Source: Mucilaginibacter sp. L196
GTDB taxonomy: Bacteria; Bacteroidota; Bacteroidia; Sphingobacteriales; Sphingobacteriaceae
NCBI RefSeq assembly: GCF_009765905.1
Contig: NZ_LMUO01000019.1
Location: 1,160,292 to 1,224,291, forward strand
Length of the DNA stretch: 64,000 nucleotides
Direction: 5' to 3'
The notes beneath the pieces were generated by a model, which searched no databases, was not told the origin of the DNA, and worked only from the letters and a program-made list of their open reading frames with translations. Position 1 is the first letter of the stretch. Each line of letters begins with the position of its first letter. The position numbers were made by a program, and so were the translations under genes. Positions 39,211 through 48,504 of the stretch are shown here, one piece after another.

Positions 39211-39218
39211 CAAATTTA
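39211..39218 (-). promoter_or_regulatory. -7 element for the GH15 gene
   Basis: TAAATTTG on the minus strand, about 100 bases before the ATG. The 377-bp gap 39108-39484 contains this, the cold-shock promoter, and otherwise AT-rich sequence with no gene. Confidence 0.4.
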
Positions 39219-39349
39219 TATTAGTGTAATATTTGAAAAAACCGGGTAAATGTGATGTGTATCCGCGCACGCTTAACGGAATTTTCAGATGGTTACAAAC
39301 GGCTGTTACCCTATTAAGAATTAACTATTTAGCCAAATAAATAATTTTA

Positions 39350-39377
39350 TTTGGTTATTAATTATTTTATATATTTG
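39350..39377 (+). promoter_or_regulatory. Cold-shock gene promoter
   Basis: TTTG at 39350-39353 and TATATTTG at 39370-39377 (spacing 16). The ATG lies ~108 bases downstream, leaving the long leader that is typical of cold-shock messages. Confidence 0.5.
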
Positions 39378-39484
39378 AAAAAGACAGGTTTCTATTTTCC
39401 TTTCTGATTATTAAATCCATTTATATTCAGTTTGGCTTTAGTTATAATGTTTTTAACACGAATTATTAATACGATTATTTTATT

Positions 39485-39682
39485 ATGAAAACTGGAAAAG
39501 TAAAATGGTTTAACACACAAAAAGGTTACGGCTTTATTGTAACTGATGATGGCAAAGATCTGTTTGTACACTTTAAAGATGTACAAGGCGGTGTAAATGC
39601 CATTAAGGATAACGATAGCGTTACCTATGATGTGGAAGAAGGCAGAAAAGGATTACAAGCAGTAAATGTAAAAAAAGCATAG
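39485..39682 (+). CDS. Cold-shock protein (CspA family)
   Basis: 65 residues with both RNA-binding motifs: KWFNTQKGYGFI (RNP1, with the aromatic residues W, F, Y, F) and LFVHFKDV (RNP2). Single-stranded nucleic-acid chaperone; temperature control may act through the long 5' leader. Ends at a terminator. Confidence 0.95.
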   Translation: MKTGKVKWFNTQKGYGFIVTDDGKDLFVHFKDVQGGVNAIKDNDSVTYDVEEGRKGLQAVNVKKA

Positions 39683-39721
39683 TCTAACCACTTCAACTAA
39701 ACTAACTAAACTAAAAACTAA

Positions 39722-39749
39722 GCCTCCGCTAACTACGGAGGTTTTTTTT
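39722..39749 (+). terminator. Terminator of the cold-shock gene
   Basis: CCTCCG (39723-39728) and CGGAGG (39736-39741) form a stem followed by eight T residues. Confidence 0.85.
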
Positions 39750-39799
39750 GTTTAAAATTGGCCGTAATTATATATTTTAGCCAAACCAATTTAAACTAT

Positions 39800-41065
39800 A
39801 TGGCCGAACCATCATCAGCACGCACTAACAGGAACGTTATTTTTTTAGTAATTGTAGCCTCATTAGGGTATTTTGTTGATATATATGATTTGTTGATATT
39901 CTCGATAGTAAGAAAAGCAAGCTTGTTGGGCATCGGCGTAAAACCCGCTGATGTGCTGAGCGATGGCTTATCAATCATTAACTGGCAGATGTTCGGCTTA
40001 CTATTAGGTGGCGTTTTATGGGGTGTTCTTGGCGATAAGCTGGGCAGGATAAAAGTACTTTTTGGGTCGATATTATTATACTCCATAGCCAATTTCGCGA
40101 ATGGCTTTGTGCACGATGTTAACCTGTATATTATTGTAAGATTTATAGCAGGAGTGGGGCTTGCCGGTGAGTTAGGTGCGGGCATAACGCTTGTTACCGA
40201 AACCATGAGCAAAGAAAAAAGAGGTTACGGAACCATGATTGTGGCCGTAGTTGGCCTTTTTGGTGCCGCCGCGGCCAATCTGGTTGCTAAACACGGGTTA
40301 CCATTCCATTTTTCTGCCGATCATGCTAACTGGCGCGATGCTTACTTTGTTGGTGGATGCTTAGGCATTATTTTGCTTTTATTACGTTTAGGCACTTTTG
40401 AATCGGGCATGTTTAAGAGTATGGAACAAAAAGAGGTATCCAAAGGCAACTTCTTTACCTTGTTTACCAGCTGGGGCAGGTTCAAAAAATATATTTATTG
40501 TATTTTAATTGGCGCGCCGCTTTGGTACGTTGTAGGCGTGCTGGTTACACTCAGCCCTGAATTTGGTAAAGCTTTGGGTGCTAAAGATGTGTTGAGCGCG
40601 GGGGATGGTATATATTACACTTATTTGGGTATAGCCCTAGGTGGTTTATTTGCCGGTTTGATCTCACAGATCACCAAATCCAGAAAACTAACGATGTTTA
40701 TTTTCCTGACCGCATCAGCAATTAGTGTAGTAGTTTATTTGACCGCTAAAGGCCTTAATAGCGAGCAATTCATTTGGATATGCTTGTTTATGGGCACTTG
40801 TGTGGGATACTGGACAACCTTTATAACCATTGCGGCGGAGCAGTTTGGCACGAATATTCGCGCTACGGTTACTACTACCGTTCCGAATTTTGTAAGAGGT
40901 TCATTAATACCTATAAACCTTATTTTTGTGGCGCTTGCTAAAGGGTATGGCATGATAAATGCCGCTTATATTATGATGGGGGCGCTGACACTCATCTCGT
41001 TATTTGCAGTTAGTCAGTTAAAAGAAAGTTTTGGGAAAGATTTGAATTATTTAGAAGAGAATTAG
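39800..41065 (+). CDS. MFS transporter (sugar/metabolite porter type)
   Basis: Twelve hydrophobic helices; the loop 2-3 motif is VLGDKLGRIKV (G-x-L-x-D-K-x-G-R pattern) and the helix-5 region is FIAGVGLAGELGAGITL. 421 residues. The ATG at 39800 is chosen; the upstream start at 39758 would add a stretch lacking family similarity. Substrate unknown; the layout resembles metabolite:H+ symporters. Confidence 0.88.
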   Translation: MAEPSSARTNRNVIFLVIVASLGYFVDIYDLLIFSIVRKASLLGIGVKPADVLSDGLSIINWQMFGLLLGGVLWGVLGDKLGRIKVLFGSILLYSIANFANGFVHDVNLYIIVRFIAGVGLAGELGAGITLVTETMSKEKRGYGTMIVAVVGLFGAAAANLVAKHGLPFHFSADHANWRDAYFVGGCLGIILLLLRLGTFESGMFKSMEQKEVSKGNFFTLFTSWGRFKKYIYCILIGAPLWYVVGVLVTLSPEFGKALGAKDVLSAGDGIYYTYLGIALGGLFAGLISQITKSRKLTMFIFLTASAISVVVYLTAKGLNSEQFIWICLFMGTCVGYWTTFITIAAEQFGTNIRATVTTTVPNFVRGSLIPINLIFVALAKGYGMINAAYIMMGALTLISLFAVSQLKESFGKDLNYLEEN

Positions 41066-41101
41066 TATCGGAATGATTGACCGATAAGTCAATTGTTTGT
41101 T

Positions 41102-41109
41102 TAATTTTG
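41102..41109 (+). promoter_or_regulatory. hemF -7 element
   Basis: TAATTTTG, with a TTG at 41077-41079 upstream (spacing 22). ATG follows at 41132. Confidence 0.4.
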
Positions 41110-41131
41110 CTTAACATTAATATATGCTCCA

Positions 41132-42040
41132 ATGATTTCCAAAGAAGAGATAAGTGCGGCTTACCAATTAATACAGGACGAAATTTGCGCCGCGCTTGAA
41201 CAGGTTGATGGCAAAGCGACATTTGAAGAAGAAAAATGGGAGCGGGAAGGCGGCGGCGGTGGGCGCACACGTATTATCCAAAACGGGAATATACTGGAAA
41301 AAGGTGGAGTTAATTTTTCAGCCGTACATGGCCCATTACCTTTAGGTATAAAAAAAGCGCTGAATGTTGAGCATGATGAGTTTTTTGCCACTGGTGTATC
41401 CATCGTTATCCACCCAAATCATCCAATGGTGCCTATTATTCACATGAACATCAGGTACTTCGAAATGCCATCGGAAGACAGCGAAAACCCGGTACGCTGG
41501 TTTGGCGGAGGGATAGACCTTACTCCACATTATGTTTTTGAGGATGATGCTAAGTTTTTCCATCAAAATTTAAAATCGGTTTGTGATCAATTCAGCCACG
41601 ATTTTTATGCACGCTTTAAGCATTGGGCTGATGATTACTTCTATATTAAACATCGTAATGAAACACGTGGCATAGGCGGTATATTTTACGACCGTTTAAC
41701 AGCCAGCGATACGCTTACATGGGAAAACATATTTGATTTTTCGCAGGCATTAGGTCGTTCATTTATCCCTACTTATACCGAACTGATTAACCGTAATCGT
41801 GATAAAGCATTTACCGAAGATCATCAAAACTGGCAATACCAACGTCGTAGCCGCTATACCGAGTTTAACCTGGTTTATGATGCCGGTACAAAATTCGGAT
41901 TGGAAACAAATGGTCGTATTGAATCAATACTAATGAGCCTGCCACCAACCGCTAAATGGGTGTATAACTACCAGCCGCAACCCGGTAGCGAAGAAGAAAG
42001 AACATTAGGATTATTAAAAAAAGGGATTAACTGGGCATAA
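41132..42040 (+). CDS. hemF: Oxygen-dependent coproporphyrinogen III oxidase
   Basis: Converts coproporphyrinogen III to protoporphyrinogen IX using O2, in heme synthesis. Family segments seen: WEREGGGGGRTRII, GVNFSAVHG, HPNHPMVPIIHMNIRYFE, FGGGIDLTPHYVFEDD and YTEFNLVYDAGTKFGL. 302 residues, normal. The O2 requirement marks an aerobic lifestyle. The small secreted protein gene follows 3 bp later. Confidence 0.96.
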   Translation: MISKEEISAAYQLIQDEICAALEQVDGKATFEEEKWEREGGGGGRTRIIQNGNILEKGGVNFSAVHGPLPLGIKKALNVEHDEFFATGVSIVIHPNHPMVPIIHMNIRYFEMPSEDSENPVRWFGGGIDLTPHYVFEDDAKFFHQNLKSVCDQFSHDFYARFKHWADDYFYIKHRNETRGIGGIFYDRLTASDTLTWENIFDFSQALGRSFIPTYTELINRNRDKAFTEDHQNWQYQRRSRYTEFNLVYDAGTKFGLETNGRIESILMSLPPTAKWVYNYQPQPGSEEERTLGLLKKGINWA

Positions 42041-42043
42041 GTT

Positions 42044-42439
42044 ATGAGAATTGTTGCGGGATTATTTTTAGCCATTATTTTATTTTCTTCTTTTCATCAG
42101 ATTGATAACCTGTCGGGTACCTGGCAATATGCCGGAGACATCACCAACGGGAAAAAGGAAGCCGCCCCAACTGAATATTCACTTCAACGGAATTATACAT
42201 CATCAAATTACGAAGGGTTTGTAATTGAAAAAGGGTACGAGCCCCAGAAATATGAAACAGGTAATTATAAATTAAATGGCGACTCCTGCCTTGAAACACA
42301 AACATGGTGCGTACAACCATCCAATCTGTTAAATATTGCCATTCATTATCACTCGCATGTGGTTAACGACACACTGGTTTTAACCGGTATTTTGCCAAAT
42401 GGAACCGCTGTAGAAGAGTATTGGAAAAAGGTAAAATAG
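42044..42439 (+). CDS. Secreted small protein of unknown function
   Basis: A signal peptide (hydrophobic AGLFLAIILFSSF, residues ~4-17) precedes a 110-residue domain with NLSGTWQYAGD and a late VLTGILPNGTAVEEYWKK, reminiscent of lipocalin-like DUFs. Three Cys and many aromatic residues suggest a small beta-barrel. Co-transcribed with hemF by spacing, but no functional link is evident. I do not recognise the family. Confidence 0.7.
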   Translation: MRIVAGLFLAIILFSSFHQIDNLSGTWQYAGDITNGKKEAAPTEYSLQRNYTSSNYEGFVIEKGYEPQKYETGNYKLNGDSCLETQTWCVQPSNLLNIAIHYHSHVVNDTLVLTGILPNGTAVEEYWKKVK

Positions 42440-42566
42440 GCACAAAAAAGCGGATCTACCTTTATTAACAATTTACTGCCTTAATTTACCTGTATTTAGC
42501 TAAAAAATGAGCCTAATGTTAGTAAAATCATGCGTGAAAATGATATAATTTCTTAACTTCGCAAGT

Positions 42567-42590
42567 CGTTAAAAACCCCAATTTTTAACG
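42567..42590 (+). promoter_or_regulatory. Hairpin in the gyrA leader
   Basis: CGTTAAAAA (42567-42575) and TTTTTAACG (42582-42590) are perfectly complementary with a CCCCAA loop. A likely -7 element, TAACTTCG (42554-42561, one change from consensus), lies just upstream, so the hairpin would be near the 5' end of the message. Confidence 0.45.
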
Positions 42591-42625
42591 GAAAATTATA
42601 AACAAGATTTTCACAAAAAAATACA

Positions 42626-45211
42626 ATGGCCGAAGGAACAGAAAACGATAATCCACAAAAAGAAGACAGAATAATTTCGATAAATATTGATGAGCAAATG
42701 CGATCAGCATACATTGATTACTCAATGTCTGTAATCGTTTCCAGGGCACTGCCTGATGTACGCGACGGTTTAAAACCGGTACACAGAAGGGTGCTTTTCG
42801 GTATGCTCGACCTTGGTTTAAATAACAACAAACCTTATAAAAAATCAGCCCGTATTGTGGGTGAGGTAATGGGTAAATATCACCCGCATGGTGACTCATC
42901 TGTTTATGATACCATGGTGCGTATGGCGCAAGAGTGGAGCCTTCGTTACCCGTTGGTTGAAGGCCAGGGTAACTACGGATCAATTGATGGTGATAACCCC
43001 GCGGCAATGCGTTACACGGAGGCAAGACTTGAAAAGATTGCTGAAGAAATGCTGGCCGATATTAATAAGGACACCATTGATTTCCAGTTAAACTTTGACG
43101 ATTCGCTACAGGAACCAACTGTATTGCCTGCAAAATTCCCTAACTTATTGGTCAACGGGGCATCAGGTATCGCGGTAGGTATGGCTACAAATATGGCACC
43201 TCACAATTTATCGGAAGTTGTTGATGCTACCATAGCATTAATAGATAACCGTAATATTGAGGTTAGCGAGCTGATGCAATATGTTAAAGGTCCGGATTTT
43301 CCTACAGGTGGTATCATCTACGGTTTTGAAGGCCCGCGTGAAGCCCTGGAAACAGGCCGCGGCAGGGTAGTTTTACGTGCAAGAGCTGAAATTGAAACCT
43401 ATAACGGTGAACGTGAACGCATCATTGTTACCGAAATACCTTACCAGGTTAATAAAGGGTTAATGATTGAGCGTACCGCTGAATTGGTTAACGAAAAGAA
43501 AATTGAAGGTATATCATCCATCAGGGATGAATCAAACAGGGAAGGTATCCGTGTTGTTTATGAAATAAAACGTGAGGCTAATGCCGCGATAGTATTAAAT
43601 AACTTATTCAAATACACATCGTTACAAACATCATTTAGTGTAAATAATATAGCGTTAGTGCATGGCAGGCCAATGATGTTGAATTTGAGAGATCTTATTC
43701 ATCATTTTGTTGAACACAGGCATGAGGTTGTAGTTCGCCGTACAAAATTTGAATTGGCTGAAGCTCAGAAACGAGCCCATATTTTAGAGGGCTTGTTGAT
43801 CGCTTTAGATCATTTGGATGAAGTGATTCGCTTAATACGCAGTTCAAATACACCTGATGATGCGAGAGAAGGATTGATCACTCAATTTAACCTAAGTGAT
43901 ATACAGGCACGCGCCATACTGGATATGACCCTAAGAAGGTTAACCGGACTGGAACGTGACAAGATTAAGGATGAATATGATGGCTTGATGAAAACCATTG
44001 ATTACTTGAATTCTATTTTGGGTGATGAAGCTTTACGTATGCAGATCATCAAGGACGAGCTTTTAGAGATCAAAGAAAAGTATGGTGATGAGCGCAAAAC
44101 CGAGATGGTTCACTCATCGGCAGAAATGAATACCGAAGACTTTATTGAGGATGAGGATGTGGTAATTACCATTTCGCGCGAGGGCTATATTAAACGTACG
44201 GCCTTAACGGAATACCGCAGGCAGGGCAGAGGCGGTAAAGGATCATTAGGCAGTAATAGCCGCGATGCTGACTTTATTGAGCATCTGTTGATCGCATCAA
44301 ACCACAACTACATGTTGTTCTTTACTGAATCAGGGCAATGTTTCTGGTTGAGGGTATTTGAAATTCCGGAAGGAACGCGTACTTCAAAAGGCCGTGCTAT
44401 TCAGAACATCATCAATATTCCTAAGGAAGAAAACATTAAGGCTTATATTAAGTTGATCAGCCTTAAAGACAAGGAATACCTGGAGAATAACTATATCATT
44501 ATGTGTACCAAGAAAGGTACCATTAAGAAAACTTCGCTTGAAGCATACTCACGCCCGCGTGCAAATGGTATCAACGCGATCAACATTAATGATGGTGATT
44601 CATTGTTAGAAGCAAACTTAACTAGCGGTAACAGCGAAATTGTAATGGCATTAAAATCAGGCCGTGCAATACGCTTTAACGAGGCTACAGTTAGGCCGAT
44701 GGGCCGTACGGCGACAGGTGTTCGTGGTATATCGCTTGATGGAGATAATGACGAAGTTGTAGGTATGATTAGTATTGATGATCCGGAAACTACAGTTTTA
44801 GTGGTATCCGAAAAAGGATACGGCAAACGTACCGATATTGATGACTACCGGGTTACCAACCGTGGCGGTAAAGGTGTTAAAACACTTAATGTTACTGATA
44901 AAACCGGAAACCTTGTTGCCATTAAAGGTGTTACTGATAAAGAGGATCTGATGATCATCAATAAATCAGGTATCATTATCCGTATTGCTATTAGTGAATT
45001 AAGGACTATGGGCCGTGCTACGCAAGGTGTACGTTTAATTACCCTTAAAGGTGATGACGAAATAGCATCAGTTGCAAAAATTGAGCATGACGAAGAGGAG
45101 GAATTAGATGAAGCTATTGCCGAAGCAGGTGAGGCGGAAGCAGCAGTGGATACTGATGGTGATACTGAAACCAAAGGTGATGAGCCCTCAACTGATGAAG
45201 TAACTGAATAA
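42626..45211 (+). CDS. gyrA: DNA gyrase subunit A
   Basis: Catalytic Tyr130 in AAMRYTEARL; breakage-reunion domain to ~500, coiled segment, then the C-terminal six-bladed pinwheel with the GyrA box (QGRGGKGSLGS) and repeated YIKRT-like blades. The acidic tail after ~840 is typical. Residues equal to E. coli Ser83 and Asp87 are Ser91 and Asp95, so quinolone-sensitive by these positions. 861 residues; heads an operon with two TPR genes. Confidence 0.97.
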   Translation: MAEGTENDNPQKEDRIISINIDEQMRSAYIDYSMSVIVSRALPDVRDGLKPVHRRVLFGMLDLGLNNNKPYKKSARIVGEVMGKYHPHGDSSVYDTMVRMAQEWSLRYPLVEGQGNYGSIDGDNPAAMRYTEARLEKIAEEMLADINKDTIDFQLNFDDSLQEPTVLPAKFPNLLVNGASGIAVGMATNMAPHNLSEVVDATIALIDNRNIEVSELMQYVKGPDFPTGGIIYGFEGPREALETGRGRVVLRARAEIETYNGERERIIVTEIPYQVNKGLMIERTAELVNEKKIEGISSIRDESNREGIRVVYEIKREANAAIVLNNLFKYTSLQTSFSVNNIALVHGRPMMLNLRDLIHHFVEHRHEVVVRRTKFELAEAQKRAHILEGLLIALDHLDEVIRLIRSSNTPDDAREGLITQFNLSDIQARAILDMTLRRLTGLERDKIKDEYDGLMKTIDYLNSILGDEALRMQIIKDELLEIKEKYGDERKTEMVHSSAEMNTEDFIEDEDVVITISREGYIKRTALTEYRRQGRGGKGSLGSNSRDADFIEHLLIASNHNYMLFFTESGQCFWLRVFEIPEGTRTSKGRAIQNIINIPKEENIKAYIKLISLKDKEYLENNYIIMCTKKGTIKKTSLEAYSRPRANGINAININDGDSLLEANLTSGNSEIVMALKSGRAIRFNEATVRPMGRTATGVRGISLDGDNDEVVGMISIDDPETTVLVVSEKGYGKRTDIDDYRVTNRGGKGVKTLNVTDKTGNLVAIKGVTDKEDLMIINKSGIIIRIAISELRTMGRATQGVRLITLKGDDEIASVAKIEHDEEEELDEAIAEAGEAEAAVDTDGDTETKGDEPSTDEVTE

Positions 45212-45220
45212 AACTAAAAT

Positions 45221-46336
45221 ATGCTGAACCGTAAAATAATAATACCGGTTTTAATATTAACGTTCGCTACAAGCTTAGCCTTCTGCCAGTCGGAAGTGTT
45301 TAAGCCTGTAGTGAATAATTTGGCGCTATATAAGCAAAAAAAGGACCTGAAGTTTCTAGCAGCCGCTAAAAAATCAATAGATAGCCTTGTTACTAACCAC
45401 GCTGATTCTGCGGATTATAAGAAAAGCGTTTACAGGGCACTGGTAAATTCCACCATTTTATATATTGATTCGCTTAATAAACTTAAGCAAACGGCAACAC
45501 TGTTTACCCAAACTACAGATTTGGTTAATAAGCTGTGTATCAGTAAAAAAAGCGCGAGTTTTCAGGATCAGCTTGATTATATAAAGAAATGCCTTGCAAA
45601 TGTTTATATCCGGATTGGTTTTCAGTATATGAACACATCCGATTTTGTAAATGCTGAGCAAGCATTTTTAAATGCTCAAAAATATGTACCATCCTTTAAG
45701 CAGCTTGATTTTTATATTGCTTACTCCAATAATAAACTAGGTAATTTACAGGATGCCGCAAAATATTATAACCATTTAATTGATGCAGACACGGCAAGGG
45801 CTGAATATATTGAAGCCGCTGCAAATATCTATAAATCAATAGGGGATACCTCCAAAGCGCTGGAAGTTATCAAAAAGGGAAGGAGTCGTTTCCCTGATGA
45901 CAAGCTGCTGTTGATGAACGAGGCCAATATTTATAGTAATAAAAAAGAGTATTCAGCGTTAGAACCATTATTAAAACCACTGACAGATACTTACCCCAAC
46001 AGTGCCAGTGTAGCGTTTGTTGCCGCCAATTGTTATGATAATCTTAATCAATACAAACTAGCGGAAACATACTATTTACAGGCTATAGATATTAACGGAT
46101 CGGTTTATGACCCAATATTCAATCTTGGTTTGTTATATTTCAAAGAAAGTTTGATTTTTCCGTCGGAGAAAATAAAAAACATTAATCTTGCAGCGGCAAT
46201 GCTTGAAAAAGCTAATGAAATATCACCGAATGATATCAGAGCGCTACAGGTTTTGCAACTTGTTTATGCACAAACACAAAACAAAAACCAACTAATAAGG
46301 GTAAATAATAAATTAAAACAGTTAAATAATCAATAA
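45221..46336 (+). CDS. Secreted TPR protein
   Basis: A signal peptide (cleaved after AFCQ, about 23) precedes about seven tetratricopeptide helices pairs, for example NAEQAFLNAQKYVPSFKQLD and LAETYYLQAIDINGSVYDP. 371 residues. TPR proteins mediate protein contacts in the periplasm; partner unknown. 9 bp after gyrA and 7 bp before a related TPR gene. Confidence 0.82.
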   Translation: MLNRKIIIPVLILTFATSLAFCQSEVFKPVVNNLALYKQKKDLKFLAAAKKSIDSLVTNHADSADYKKSVYRALVNSTILYIDSLNKLKQTATLFTQTTDLVNKLCISKKSASFQDQLDYIKKCLANVYIRIGFQYMNTSDFVNAEQAFLNAQKYVPSFKQLDFYIAYSNNKLGNLQDAAKYYNHLIDADTARAEYIEAAANIYKSIGDTSKALEVIKKGRSRFPDDKLLLMNEANIYSNKKEYSALEPLLKPLTDTYPNSASVAFVAANCYDNLNQYKLAETYYLQAIDINGSVYDPIFNLGLLYFKESLIFPSEKIKNINLAAAMLEKANEISPNDIRALQVLQLVYAQTQNKNQLIRVNNKLKQLNNQ

Positions 46337-46343
46337 CATCACT

Positions 46344-47621
46344 ATGAAAATAAAACTCTTGATGACAGGCCTAATGGGCTTAGTATCAGTAGCAGCATTT
46401 GCACAAAAAGGCGAATTAAATAATGCCAAAGAAAAATACGACAGTTATTCGGTAGAAAAAGCGAATAAAATAACACAGGTACAGGGCGTAAAAGACCTGG
46501 CGGATGCAAAAACATCAATAGATAAAGCATCTGTTAATGAAAAAACGGCAAGCCTGCCACTAACTTTTGCTTTAAAAGGGGCCATATATTCATCATTGGT
46601 TACCCAGGATACTATTCCTGCCAATAAAGCTGCAAATTTTACAATAGCAGAAGAAGCTTTAAAAAAGGCAACATCTTTAGATTCTGTTAAACAGGAAAAC
46701 AAAACCATGATACATGATGCTGCCCTTAATTTAGCATCATATCAATTTGATTTAGGCAGAACAGAATTCCAAAACAAGAAATTTGAAGATGCTTATAAAT
46801 CATTCGATTATTATCATCAGATTGCACCGGATGATACTTTGGCATTATACGTTACAGGCATATCTGCTGCAAATGCAGGTGATAGTAATGCCAAATATTA
46901 TGGCTATGCAATATCATCATACACTAAATTGTTGACTACAAATTATTCTAATAAACCAGCTATATATTACGATCTTACTAATATTTATTTAGCTACGAAA
47001 GATACTACTAACGCTTTAAAAACAGTAAGTGCAGGGGTTGCTGCATATCCGGCAGACAATAATTTACGCAGAAGGGAAATTGAAATTGGCTTACAATCAG
47101 GCAAACAGGATATTTTGGTTGAAAAAATACAAAGTGCAATAGCTGCTGATCCTAAAAACAAAACCTTATATTATTATTTAGGTTTAACTTATTCTCAGAT
47201 TGCTGAATCTTACGGTAACCAACAAATAAAAACTAAGGTTATTGCTGATAAAACAGCTTTAGAAACTAAGAAAATAGATAATTATCATTTAGCTGCTGAG
47301 CAATATAAAAAGGCTGTTGATATTGATCCTAGTTATTTTGAAGCTAACCTGAATTTAGGTTATGTAACTTTAAAACCTGCAATTGATGAATATAATGCAG
47401 CAAATCAGCTGCCATCAAGCAAGCAAAAAGAATATGAAGCAGCACTGGCAAAATCAAAAGCTGACTTTGAAGCTGCCAGGCCATATTTGCAAAAAGCTGT
47501 TGATTTAAATCCAAAATCATATGATGCTTTAAATAATTTAAAAACTTATTATTTAGGTGCACAAAACACTGCTAAAGCTAATGAGATCCAAAAACAAATG
47601 GATGCGTTAGGGGGCAAGTAG
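46344..47621 (+). CDS. Secreted TPR protein, second copy
   Basis: A signal peptide (AAFAQ) precedes TPR units including NAKYYGYAISSYTKLLTTN and YEAALAKSKADFEAARPYLQ. 425 residues, homologous in layout to the preceding protein, so probably an old duplication; the two may form a hetero-complex. Ends the gyrA operon at a terminator. Confidence 0.82.
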   Translation: MKIKLLMTGLMGLVSVAAFAQKGELNNAKEKYDSYSVEKANKITQVQGVKDLADAKTSIDKASVNEKTASLPLTFALKGAIYSSLVTQDTIPANKAANFTIAEEALKKATSLDSVKQENKTMIHDAALNLASYQFDLGRTEFQNKKFEDAYKSFDYYHQIAPDDTLALYVTGISAANAGDSNAKYYGYAISSYTKLLTTNYSNKPAIYYDLTNIYLATKDTTNALKTVSAGVAAYPADNNLRRREIEIGLQSGKQDILVEKIQSAIAADPKNKTLYYYLGLTYSQIAESYGNQQIKTKVIADKTALETKKIDNYHLAAEQYKKAVDIDPSYFEANLNLGYVTLKPAIDEYNAANQLPSSKQKEYEAALAKSKADFEAARPYLQKAVDLNPKSYDALNNLKTYYLGAQNTAKANEIQKQMDALGGK

Positions 47622-47632
47622 AAATAGAATTA

Positions 47633-47664
47633 ATGAGGGGCCGTAAAAAAGCCCTTCATTTTTG
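47633..47664 (+). terminator. Terminator of the gyrA-TPR operon
   Basis: ATGAGGGGC and GCCCTTCAT form a stem with one wobble pair, followed by TTTTTG. The remaining gap to 47803 is AT-rich and holds nothing I can identify. Confidence 0.6.
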
Positions 47665-47847
47665 AATATCAACTTAACATAATGTTAATTATGAGGTAAT
47701 TTATAGAGTATTTTTTTTACAGTTTTTAGTTACAGGAATAGATTGATACCGTAACTTTCATTACCCATCCAATGATACACTTTGTTAATAAAACAGGCCA
47801 ATATTATAGTTTATTCGGTTCTACTTTAATATTCTTCAGCTGATACT

Positions 47848-48504
47848 TTAAAACCTCATTGTATACATCCAACGCAAACGCTCCATATTAATAGCCATTT
47901 TACGAATTAATCCCTGGGGAATCACATAACAATCCCCGCTACGTTGGCCAACTAACAGCCGCATATGATCTTGTAGATCAAAATACAATTTCGATTTTGG
48001 ATGTACGCTGTTTATCACGCTATCAAAGTCATTATTATTTAATGCCAGCATCAATTCTGCGTAGGCTTTAAACTTTATGCTTTGATCAATTCTTCCGGTA
48101 GAATAAATTGGGTTCAATTTCCCGTAATGCAAATCATTAATGAACCGGATGATGGCATCTGTTAAAAAAACATCATACAAAGCTGCCGCTTCATCTTTCT
48201 TGTTTTGTTTGATGAGTTTATATAATTCGGGATACAATAACTGTTTTGGATGATAGTCTTCATGATTTAAACCGTATTGTCTTACACAATCCAATAACAT
48301 CATGGCATCCCATATATGAGTTTTAACGGTGTCAGCAGCTATCCAGGCTAATTTATAACCATTTGCTTTATAAAATCGTTTAACAGACAGTGGGTAATAC
48401 AAACTTGCCCTGCTCCTATTTAGTGCATGGTAAATTGTTGTGTCGCTAGCTACCTTTAATTGAAAAGGTGCCAGCAACATAACAAATAGCATTAGCTTAA
48501 CCAC
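47848..48504 (-). CDS. L,D-transpeptidase scaffold domain protein, catalytic domain missing
   Basis: A signal peptide is followed by a scaffold domain of YcbB/LdtD type: FYKANGYKLAWIAAD, CVRQYGLNHEDYHP, VFLTDAIIRFINDLHYGKL, and a final NMERLRW that in full enzymes leads directly into the YkuD catalytic domain. Here the protein stops six residues later. Another frame (47804-47850) continues as protein-like sequence for about 20 codons, so a late frameshift is possible. Without YkuD it cannot cross-link peptidoglycan; a regulatory or structural role is conceivable. Last gene of the YceI operon, overlapping adhP by 8 bp. Confidence 0.7.
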   Translation of the reverse strand: MVKLMLFVMLLAPFQLKVASDTTIYHALNRSRASLYYPLSVKRFYKANGYKLAWIAADTVKTHIWDAMMLLDCVRQYGLNHEDYHPKQLLYPELYKLIKQNKKDEAAALYDVFLTDAIIRFINDLHYGKLNPIYSTGRIDQSIKFKAYAELMLALNNNDFDSVINSVHPKSKLYFDLQDHMRLLVGQRSGDCYVIPQGLIRKMAINMERLRWMYTMRF

